From positions 1,364,001 to 1,428,000 of the forward strand of contig CAVORD010000001.1 in NCBI GenBank assembly GCA_963698535.1: a stretch of 64,000 bases of DNA, read 5' to 3'. The notes under the pieces are model-generated. The model was not told the DNA's origin and did not search any database. It was given only the letters and a program-made list of their open reading frames with translations. The DNA comes from CAVORD01 sp963698535. GTDB taxonomy: Bacteria > Bacteroidota > Bacteroidia > Bacteroidales > VadinHA17. The stretch's first letter is position 1. Each line of letters opens with the position of its first letter. Shown in pieces: positions 57,096 through 64,000 of the stretch. A program made the position numbers and the translations under genes.

Positions 57096-58398
57096 ATGCT
57101 CCATATTTGGCCTATTCTGTTGGTATATATGCTTAACCACTCATCGCCTTCGACACTGGTGAATGATAAATTTGTGCTATCAAACATTTCCACTGAAAAG
57201 AGAATAGGAGCAACATTCTTTGAAAAGGAGGGCTGGAAGCTTATTTATCCCGAAATAGATTTCGAAAAACAGGAACCACTGGTGTTCAGATTCGACATTA
57301 TTTCCGATATGATCGAGGGACTGGACTACTCATTTGTTCATTGCAACAGTGACTGGTCGCCTTCGGGTCTTTCTTCATACGAGATAACAGATGGCTTCCC
57401 GGCAAACAGGATAGAGTATGCCACACCTTCCTTTAATACAAAAGTCAACTACGTACATTATAAAATCGAATTTCCGCAGGCAGAAAACCGGTTTAAGGTT
57501 TCCGGAAATTACCTTATCCTTATTCACCGTCCCGGAGAAGAAGACCGACCGATCCTTTCGCGACGGTTCATTGTGGCTGAAAGAGCATGCGATCTTCAAG
57601 CGTATGTTACAAAACCCATTATCTCTTCTAAGTCGGAGACTCACCAACAGCTTAATATAACTGTAAATGTATCGCGACTGAACATAACAGACCCGCTAAA
57701 CGAAGTAAAGATATATGCTGTTCAGAATGGCAACTGGGAAAGCGGAGCGAAGAAGATGCAGCCCGACCTTGCCGGAGCCGGCGAAATAAAGATCTCCGGG
57801 CTAACGGAAAAGAATCTCTTTCCCGGTGGTAACGAATTCAGATACTTTGATCTTAAAAGCAGAAGATATAAGACTGAATTTGTGAGGGACATAGTGTTTG
57901 AAAATGGTATCTACCAGGTCTTCCTTTTCCCATCTGAAGAGAGGGAATTCAAACCTTATTTCTATTACCCCGATTTTAACGGACGTTTTATAATTGCCAA
58001 TCAGGAAGGTTTTGATGCAAATACCGATGCCGATTATTTCAATGTCTTTTTTACACTTCCTGTGGTGGCCGGACTGGAGGAAGGGACTGTTTCAATAGAG
58101 GGAGCACTGACAAACAGAGAGACTGGAAGAGGCCCTCTGATGGACTGGAATTTTAAAGACAACAGGTATGAGAGCACAATGTTGCTAAAGCAGGGTTGGT
58201 ACAATTACAGGTACAGCTATCGATCAGCCAAAAGAATTTTACAGCGCCAGATGGCCATATGAAGGGAGTCATTTCGAAACGGAGAATGACTATTTGGTGA
58301 TCATATACCTGAGGAAACCTTACGACAGGTACGACAGAGTGATTGGCTATCAGGTTATAAATTCCTCCAACAGAGCAAGATCTGAGAACCAGTTTTGA
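57096..58398 (+). CDS. Type IX secretion system plug protein (DUF5103), frameshifted near the 3' end
   Basis: This is an about 434-residue periplasmic protein of the family whose N-terminal domain plugs the type IX translocon. ATG 57096 (MLHIWPILLVYMLNHSS) gives a short signal-like start; an upstream in-frame ATG at 57000 would add an odd hydrophobic extension. Family text includes EPLVFRFDIISDMIEGLDYSF, HCNSDWSPSGLSSYEITDGF and FRYFDLKSRRYKTEF. A shift near 58235 hides the end; the other frame reads FYSARWPYEGSHFETENDYLV and ends SSNRARSENQF at 58398. Its presence implies type IX protein secretion in this organism. It is divergent from nqrA. Confidence 0.87.
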
Positions 58399-58408
58399 AG
58401 GCAGACAA

Positions 58409-58924
58409 TCAGGAGTTGGTTTTCCATGAGAATCGATCCCATACTGCATCAGTACGGTATGACACAAAAGAGTTCTTATCTCATTCATATACTCCTTCAC
58501 CGCCTTTACTGAGCCTGGCAGGGTAAAAATCAGTGCATTGCCTGCTAACCCTGCTACACCGCGACTAAGGACAGCATTAGGCTTATTGAGTCCATATTTA
58601 ACTCTGATAAGCTCCATTATTCCGGGTATCTCTTTCGTGATAAATGGTTTTATCACATCAACTGTTATATCACGTGGTCCAATACCAGTTCCACCGGTGG
58701 TGAATATAATATTGTATTCCAGCGATGGCATTGATCATTAATTCCTTTAGTTTGACGGAATCATCAGGAATTATCCTGTAATCAATTTCTGAAAGCCACC
58801 CTTCCTGTGTAAGAACATCCTCCGCTTCGGCCATGATAACAGGTCCGCTAAGGTCATCATATTCTCCCCTGCTTGCTCTGTCGCTAAGGGTAAGCACCAG
58901 TACTTTAAATTTTTCAGGCAACAT
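58409..58924 (-). CDS. mogA: MogA/MoaB-like molybdopterin adenylyltransferase, frameshifted
   Basis: This is an about 172-residue protein that activates molybdopterin by adenylation before Mo insertion. It starts MLPEKFKVLVLTLSDRASRGEYDD. A shift near 58735 joins the N-terminal part to LEYNIIFTTGGTGIGPRDIT, the MPT-binding motif, and to FTLPGSVKAVKEYMNEI. The end is ambiguous: the open frame runs on to 58153, deep inside the opposing plug gene, but a further one-base shift after GIDSH gives a stop at 58409, 11 bp from the plug stop and at normal family length. It is the last gene of the Moco operon. Confidence 0.83.
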
Positions 58925-59369
58925 CTTCCTTATGCTTTAGAACAAGTTTAATTGCGCTTATAACCATCTCTTTGTCAACGGCTTTACACATATCATACAC
59001 GGTAAGGAGGGCAACAGAAGTAGCTGTAAGTGCTTCCATCTCAATACCTGTCTTGCCTGTTGTCCGTGCTGTAGCTATAACCTCTACCCCATGAGGAATA
59101 ACTGAAGCTTCAACATCGATATCCTCGATAAAAATATTATGACAAAGGGGAATAAGGGATGATGTCATTTTTGCAGCATTTATCCCTGCAATTCTTGCTA
59201 CCGCCAGTACGTCTCCCTTTTTCATACGGTTCTCCCTGATCAACTGCAATGCGGTTTCGGAAAGAGCTATGTGTCCTTTAGCCTGAGCTATTCTCTTCTG
59301 AGAAGGTTTATCACCGACATAAACCATCCTGGCCTTGCCATCATTATCGGTATGGGTTAGTTTAGCCAT
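58914..59369 (-). CDS. moaC: MoaC, cyclic pyranopterin monophosphate synthase
   Basis: This 151-residue enzyme acts right after MoaA to form cyclic pyranopterin phosphate. Conserved text is MVYVGDKPSQKRIAQAKGHI, IAGINAAKMTSSLIPLCHN and TGIEMEALTATSVALLTVYD, followed by MCKAVDKEM with the catalytic Lys. It is complete. Its end overlaps the mogA start by 11 bp, and it begins 5 bp after moaA. Confidence 0.95.
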   Translation of the reverse strand: MAKLTHTDNDGKARMVYVGDKPSQKRIAQAKGHIALSETALQLIRENRMKKGDVLAVARIAGINAAKMTSSLIPLCHNIFIEDIDVEASVIPHGVEVIATARTTGKTGIEMEALTATSVALLTVYDMCKAVDKEMVISAIKLVLKHKEDVA

Positions 59370-59374
59370 AATTA

Positions 59375-60175
59375 TTATCCTCCAATATTATAGAATGATC
59401 CTAAAGAGTTAGATGTACCGCATACCGGTTTATTTGCCAGTGCCAGTTTAATTGCCTCAACATTGCCGAATTCACGAATGTTGTATTCAAGGTTATTAAA
59501 GAGACACGGTTTTACATTCCCGTTAGCCGTTAGTCTTATACGGTTACAAATGGTGCAATTACCTCCTGTTCCGCCGTCCACTACCCCAAAGTGCCCATTT
59601 TCAAGATCCATTTGACTAATGAACCTCACCTCAGCTCCGATACTCTTTCCATAATCGGCGACACTCCTGGCATCATCTTCATTCCTTTCATTTGAGACCA
59701 CACAATTAATTTTAACAGGTGAGAGTCCTGCTCCAATAGCTGTTTCGATACCTTTTATCACTTTCGAAATATCGCCCCCTCTGGTAATGAGCCTGTACTT
59801 TTCAGGGTCCATGGTATCGAGACTCACGTTCACCCTCATAAGGCCTGCTTTCTTCAGCGGTGCAGCAAGGTCTTCAAGCAGTGTTGCATTTGTTGTCATA
59901 CTAAGATCTTCAATCTCTTTCAATTCAGACAGCATACCAACGAGGTCTACTATTCCTCTTCTCACCAGAGGCTCACCTCCTGTTATCCTTACCTTTGTAA
60001 TACCGAAGATGATTGCTGCTTTGGTAAAAGAGATTATCTCATCAAAAGTAAGTATATGCTCATGCTTCATAAGCCTTATACCCTCCTCAGGCATGCAATA
60101 GGTACAACGAAGGTTACACCTGTCGGTAACAGATATCCTCAGATAGTCGATTTTCCTTTCAAACTGGTCGTACAC
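59375..60175 (-). CDS. moaA: MoaA, GTP 3',8-cyclase
   Basis: This is a radical-SAM enzyme of 266 residues catalysing the first step of Moco synthesis. The N-terminal cluster is CNLRCTYC (residues about 20-27). The SAM site includes ITGGEPLVRRG. The C-terminal cluster is NCTICNRIRLTANGNVKPCLF, read in parts, and the protein ends in the required Gly-Gly (NIGG). It is shorter than E. coli MoaA (about 329) but complete in motifs. It likely starts with GTG 60175 (VYDQFERKIDYLRIS), overlapping the end of moeA. Confidence 0.92.
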   Translation of the reverse strand: MYDQFERKIDYLRISVTDRCNLRCTYCMPEEGIRLMKHEHILTFDEIISFTKAAIIFGITKVRITGGEPLVRRGIVDLVGMLSELKEIEDLSMTTNATLLEDLAAPLKKAGLMRVNVSLDTMDPEKYRLITRGGDISKVIKGIETAIGAGLSPVKINCVVSNERNEDDARSVADYGKSIGAEVRFISQMDLENGHFGVVDGGTGGNCTICNRIRLTANGNVKPCLFNNLEYNIREFGNVEAIKLALANKPVCGTSNSLGSFYNIGG

Positions 60176-61351
60176 CTACCAACTCTCCTTTCTTTAATTC
60201 ATTTTTACCTGGTGCTATTGAGATAATACCATCAGCATTTGGCAGGGCAGAGATATGAGCCGAGCCGTGGTAATCGAGCGGATGAATCTCACTATTCTCA
60301 TCGATCAGTACCGGGATCCAGGCCAGTCTTCCACTGTTTTTCCGTTTCCAGTCAGCAACCCATCTTCAGTAATGTTTCCCTGTCTCTGGATTCACTTCCC
60401 ATCATTTTTCCCATAAGAGGTCTCACCAGCAGTTCAAACTGAATAAATGATGATACCGGATTTCCAGGAAGGCCAAAAACGATTCCTTGGTTATGAACCC
60501 CGAATGTTACAGGTTTCCCGGGCTGGACGCGTACCTTATTGAACAGAATTTTAACACCTGCCTTTACCAGTACTTCAGGCACAAAATCCCAGTCTCCTGC
60601 CGATACTCCACCAGTAAGCAGAACTATGTCGTTCTCAACAATAGCTTTTGAAACAAGTTCATATGTCTGGTCGAAGTTATCGACAGCAACCCCATAATAT
60701 TTCCCGACACCTCCTGCCCTTTTTGTCTGGGCAAGGAGCTGATAAGCATTACTGTTTCTGATCTGAGAGGTTGAAGGAATGGTTCCCGGCTCCACCAGTT
60801 CATCACCAGTACTAATGACACCTATCCTGGGGGCTTTCCCTACCTTTACCACGGTCTTACCCACAGAGGCCATAACGGCAATATCCTGGGGTCTTACCTG
60901 CCTTCCCTTACTTAGTACCATATCGCCGGTCTTAACATCTTCGGCTTTGAAAAGAATGTTTGTTTTGCCTTCACGACCGTTGAACCGTACCTTTTCCCCC
61001 TCCAGTATCTCACTATCCTCAACCATAAATATATAATCGGCTCCCAGGGGCAGTTCGGCTCCTGTCATTATTTTTGAGCAGGTCCCTTTCGTCACTTGCT
61101 TTTTTCGGGGCCTTACCGGCAGGTATCACTTCAAGCACAATCAATGGTTCTGCCATATCCGTCCTCCGGCAAGCGTATCCGTCGACTGCGGACTTATTGA
61201 ATGGAGGCATATCAACATCGCTGTAAATATCCTCACCAAGGATCCTGCCCAGGGAGTCAAGGAAGTTGACCTCCTCATATCCGGTGGTCCGGATATGAGA
61301 CATTACAATCTCCACTGATTTATCGAATTCTATCATTTTTTCTTTCTCCAC
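60159..61351 (-). CDS. moeA: MoeA, molybdopterin molybdenumtransferase, frameshifted
   Basis: MoeA inserts Mo into adenylylated molybdopterin. It is about 397 residues. The start is MEKEKMIEFDKSVEIV, with DMPPFNKSAVDGYACR near residue 47. A shift near 61090 leads to SKIMTGAELPLGADYIFMVED. The core motifs GVISTGDELVEPG, LLTGGVSAGDWDFV and FGLPGNPVSSFIQFE are present. A second shift near 60357 leads to VADWKRKNSGRLAWIPVL and an end at ELVGVRPV, stop 60159, inside the moaA start. The length then matches the family. It lies 10 bp after the transporter ATPase gene. Confidence 0.9.
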
Positions 61352-61361
61352 TTCAATGCCT

Positions 61362-62414
61362 TTAATCCGGGATTATTTTCAAAGCCTCAGCTGGTATGCA
61401 AACCCAGACTTCATCCCCTTCCCGGAATGATTTATAATGATCGGTATTATCGTACAAGTCAACGTAGAATATATCTTTTGCTTCAACAGCTACTTCGATC
61501 CCGTGTCCTGTGGGCAGGATATCAATTACCTTCCCCTTAAAAGAGTTAACAATTTTATCATTCTGCTGTTCGATTGACAATACAATTTTTCCCTCCTTTA
61601 CCATAATCAGGCCGCTTGCGGGGAAACTGCCGCCATCAAGAAGAAAATTGGTTCCCCTGCGTGTCTTTCCATGCCACCCGTCGCCTTTCCTCTCAAATTC
61701 TATCCTGAAAAAATTTCTGTTTCCCGCATAGCGGGCGACGAATTTATTTACCGGGTTCTCAAAGACCTCAGAAGGGTCGCCCTCCTGTATGATCTTTCCA
61801 TTATGGATCACCCCTACCCTGTTAGCAAGGCTCAACGCTTCAGTATAATCGTGAGTTACATGTATAATGGTTTGCCCTTCACGGTTAAGTCTTCTAAGAA
61901 GCCTTCTGATATCATCTTTAAGGCTCGCATCTATTGATGCCAGGGGCTCATCAAGAAGCAGCAACCTGGGGGCTTTTACCAGAGTTCTTGCCAGAGCTAC
62001 CCTTTGGAGTTCTCCTCCACTAAGATTTTGTGGCTTTCGGTGTAAAATACTGCTTATATTGAATTCTTCAGCAATAGTCTCAACTCTGGAACGAAGGTCC
62101 TTCTTATCAATTCTCAGACTCTTTAAAGGATAGGCAATATTCCCAAATACGGTAAGATGCGGGAATATTGCGAAGTCCTGAAAAACAATGCCTACATTCC
62201 TCTCCTGGATCGCTGTACGGGTTATATCCCTGCCATCAAGTATTATGGAGCCGGATTCCGGTCTCCCCATCCCTGCGATCGTTTCAAGTAACTGAGTCTT
62301 ACCTGATCCACTTCTGCCAAGAAGCACATAATAATCTCCCTCCGACAATTGTAAGTTAACATCGGTAAGGGCAAAGTTGCCCAGGCGCCTGTTTATCCTG
62401 TTAATCTTCAGCAT
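61362..62414 (-). CDS. Molybdate/tungstate ABC transporter ATPase
   Basis: This is a 350-residue ABC ATPase of the ModC/WtpC type. Walker A is LLGRSGSGKTQLL, the signature is LSGGELQRVALARTL, Walker B is LLLLDEPLASID and the switch is VTHDYTEAL. The C-terminal 110 residues are a TOBE-like oxyanion-sensing domain (VIDILPTGHGIEVAVEAKD). It overlaps the permease gene by 14 bp. It energises uptake of molybdate or tungstate for the Moco enzymes encoded around it; which anion is preferred cannot be read. Confidence 0.9.
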   Translation of the reverse strand: MLKINRINRRLGNFALTDVNLQLSEGDYYVLLGRSGSGKTQLLETIAGMGRPESGSIILDGRDITRTAIQERNVGIVFQDFAIFPHLTVFGNIAYPLKSLRIDKKDLRSRVETIAEEFNISSILHRKPQNLSGGELQRVALARTLVKAPRLLLLDEPLASIDASLKDDIRRLLRRLNREGQTIIHVTHDYTEALSLANRVGVIHNGKIIQEGDPSEVFENPVNKFVARYAGNRNFFRIEFERKGDGWHGKTRRGTNFLLDGGSFPASGLIMVKEGKIVLSIEQQNDKIVNSFKGKVIDILPTGHGIEVAVEAKDIFYVDLYDNTDHYKSFREGDEVWVCIPAEALKIIPD

Positions 62415-63225
62415 TAAAACCCGTTTTTGATTCCGATCTCTCGACCGAGATCATCCTGAATAAAATAAAGACAGCCAGAGCTACAAGGATAAAAAGTACA
62501 GCAGCGGGTCTTGCATATGCAAGTCCGTAAGAAGTAAATCTCTCATAGATCAATACAGGGGCGATCATAGGATGGTAAGCAATAACTACAACAGCTCCAA
62601 ACTCGCTCATTCCCCTGGCGAACATCATTATAAATCCTGAAATGATACTGCGCCAGGCCAATGGAACCGATATTGAGAAGAATACTCTCGCGGGACCTGC
62701 TCCCAGATTCATTGCGGTTTTTTCCAGTCTTTCCGGTATCTGTGAGAAACCATCCCGTGCTGAGTTTATCATGAATGGGACACTTACAAATGCCATTGCA
62801 AGTGCTATTCCTACAGGGTTACTAACAAGATCGAGTCCAATGGCCGAAGCCATTTTACCTAAAACCCCGTCCCGTGAAACAGTTCCAAGCAGTGCTATTC
62901 CCGCTGCGGTATGAGGCAAAACTATAGGTATGTCAACAATACCCTGCACGATTTTCTTACCGGGAAAATCCTTCCTTGCAAGCAACCAGGCCAGTGGTAT
63001 CGATCCGAAAGCAAAAAAGAGCGTACCGAGGAATGATACCTTTAGGGTAAGCCAGATACTATCCTGTACTTCTCTGTCAGATGCGGTTTCCATGAACTTA
63101 TCAGGAGAGGTATGAAGAACCATCCCCAGTAGAGGTGCAATAATAAAAAGGAGGATCAGACCAGACATGAATATCAGTGATAGTCTGAAAAAATCGCTTC
63201 TTGTTTTTATACTGATTAGTGGCAA
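62401..63225 (-). CDS. Molybdate/tungstate ABC transporter permease (WtpB/ModB-like)
   Basis: This is a 274-residue permease with six helices (first: LSLIFMSGLILLFIIAPLLGMV) and the ATPase-contact loop LEKTAMNLGAGPARVFFSISVPLAW. The sequence GMSEFGAVVVIAYHPMIAPVLIYERF is close to the WtpB/ModB pattern. It is intact and its end overlaps the ATPase start. It lies 5 bp after the binding-protein gene, forming wtpABC-type order. Confidence 0.88.
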   Translation of the reverse strand: MPLISIKTRSDFFRLSLIFMSGLILLFIIAPLLGMVLHTSPDKFMETASDREVQDSIWLTLKVSFLGTLFFAFGSIPLAWLLARKDFPGKKIVQGIVDIPIVLPHTAAGIALLGTVSRDGVLGKMASAIGLDLVSNPVGIALAMAFVSVPFMINSARDGFSQIPERLEKTAMNLGAGPARVFFSISVPLAWRSIISGFIMMFARGMSEFGAVVVIAYHPMIAPVLIYERFTSYGLAYARPAAVLFILVALAVFILFRMISVERSESKTGFNAED

Positions 63226-63230
63226 TATGC

Positions 63231-64000
63231 TTATTTTATTGGAATGGGAATTTCTTGACCTGATAAGAACTCTGCCAATGAAGAAGGCAACTCCTCCGGA
63301 CCTGATTTAAGAGGAGGAATAATCGGATTCTGACCATCGGATGCAAAAATTTCTCTCCCCGCATCACTCAGTAACAATCGCAAAAATCCCTCAGCATCAG
63401 CCCTATTGACAGCATCCTTAAGTATTGTAGCACCGTAAAGTATATAATCGCCTGTAACAGCAATTTCCTGTCCGGGCTCAGAACCCTTAATATTGACCGA
63501 CACTGAAGAGTAAATATCCCTAAAGCCCGGATCTGACAGGTTTACGCTTTTATTAAGTTCAATGAACTTAAGTCCTTGCTGCACTGCAATAGACTTATAT
63601 TCAAATATATAATCTACATTTTTAGTCTCGATCATAGCTACCAGATCGATCCCCTTTGGTCTTACATAGTTTGCATTTTTCAGGAGCAGCTTATCTGTCA
63701 GTCCCGGTAACCCTTTTTGCTTTTCAGTGAGCATAAATGAAAAAATTGTTCTGTAACCACATGGGTCATCATTCGGATCGGCCCGGGAGTAAATTACATC
63801 ATCTCTCAATAATATCTCCTGCCAGTTATCAGCTGTGATCTCGTTGAGATAAGCTGAATTTTCCTGATAGCACAGCACCATTTCGTTGGTTGCAAAGTGT
63901 ATGTTCCATCCTGCATAATCAGGTATAAGCATATTGTCAATGACAAAATAATCAGCCGAAGCCATTATATCGCACGGCCTTTTCAGTTCTGTTATTTTCC
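63231..64000 (-). CDS. Molybdate/tungstate-binding protein (WtpA-like), partial at the right edge
   Basis: This is the C-terminal 255 or so residues of a periplasmic oxyanion-binding protein. The reading runs past the internal ATG at 63965 to the window edge in frame (KITELKRPCDIMASADY), so the true start lies beyond 64000. WtpA/ModA-like text is ASADYFVIDNMLIP, NEMVLCYQENS, FSRADPNDDPCGYR-type sequence (here VIYSRADPNDDPCGYR) and VDYIFEYKSIAVQQGLKF. The Asp/Glu-rich SRADPNDDPCGYR segment is the substrate-loop pattern of archaeal-type WtpA, which binds tungstate and molybdate in six-fold coordination. It is the first gene seen of the transporter-Moco operon. Confidence 0.87.
   Translation of the reverse strand, partial: KITELKRPCDIMASADYFVIDNMLIPDYAGWNIHFATNEMVLCYQENSAYLNEITADNWQEILLRDDVIYSRADPNDDPCGYRTIFSFMLTEKQKGLPGLTDKLLLKNANYVRPKGIDLVAMIETKNVDYIFEYKSIAVQQGLKFIELNKSVNLSDPGFRDIYSSVSVNIKGSEPGQEIAVTGDYILYGATILKDAVNRADAEGFLRLLLSDAGREIFASDGQNPIIPPLKSGPEELPSSLAEFLSGQEIPIPIK

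Noticed and set aside
58153..58408. Extended C-terminus of MogA to 58153
   Set aside because: It would run 245 bp into the opposing plug gene with no family similarity; a shift giving a stop at 58409 fits both genes.
1..64000. tRNA or rRNA genes, phage or transposon genes
   Set aside because: Scanning the spacers found no cloverleaf, rRNA signature, transposase or integrase; most spacers are under 150 bp.

Overview
The window comes from a member of the Bacteroidota, most likely the Bacteroidales/Marinilabiliales side. The signs are a type IX secretion plug protein, a fused E1 alpha/beta dehydrogenase, a Bacteroidota-type AMP nucleosidase, a complete Na+-NQR operon with its FMN transferase, and promoter-like -7 boxes of the TAnnTTTG form. 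No rRNA, tRNA, CRISPR array, transposase or phage gene was seen.

Region 1-20.1 kb is a selenium-dependent molybdenum hydroxylase / anaerobic purine-breakdown island. In order it holds: a FAD/[2Fe-2S] subunit (cut by the left edge) and a molybdopterin subunit of one hydroxylase; a MocA-like nucleotidyltransferase (minus strand); YgfK; two fold-type II PLP enzymes (one cysteine-synthase/TrpB-like, one threonine-synthase-like); a second, fused selenium-dependent xanthine dehydrogenase; the SsnA amidohydrolase; a YgjV-like membrane protein; a hydantoinase (HyuA); the YgeW carbamoyltransferase and the YgeY M20 hydrolase (minus strand); and XdhC. The classical last enzyme, diaminopropionate ammonia-lyase (YgeX/DpaL), is not seen, and the two PLP enzymes sit where it might be expected. 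The island is supported further along by selD and yedF (38-40 kb) and, at 58.4-64 kb, by mogA/moaC/moaA/moeA with a WtpABC-type molybdate/tungstate transporter that runs off the right edge. The inferred scheme is that WtpABC imports Mo, MoaA/MoaC/MogA/MoeA build Moco, SelD/YedF supply selenium, MocA and XdhC mature the cofactor, and the hydroxylases plus YgfK/SsnA/HyuA/YgeW/YgeY open and break down purine rings.

Region 20.1-26.3 kb holds envelope proteins: two lipoproteins, a PepSY-type membrane protein, a DUF2784 protein, YceI, an OmpP1/FadL porin and a secreted protein of unknown function. Region 26.3-34.2 kb is a phosphate operon (porin, pstSCAB, phoU, response regulator, histidine kinase), preceded by four 11-bp-spaced TGTMA repeats that look like a Pho box. 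Region 34.3-51 kb mixes a BNR-repeat secreted protein, an M20 peptidase, selD/yedF, a hydrolase, a Nudix-helical fusion, an HsdR_N-type nuclease domain, amn, holA, yqgE, nhaC, the fused E1, a small Cys-rich membrane protein and apbE. Region 51.1-56.9 kb is nqrABCDEF, with a promoter and a perfect 10-bp dyad upstream of nqrA. The divergent gene is the T9SS plug protein.

A caution for every reader: about 40 apparent single-base frameshifts break otherwise well-conserved genes, including housekeeping ones. They look like sequencing or assembly errors rather than decay. Broken genes are therefore given as one feature spanning the whole reconstructed reading.
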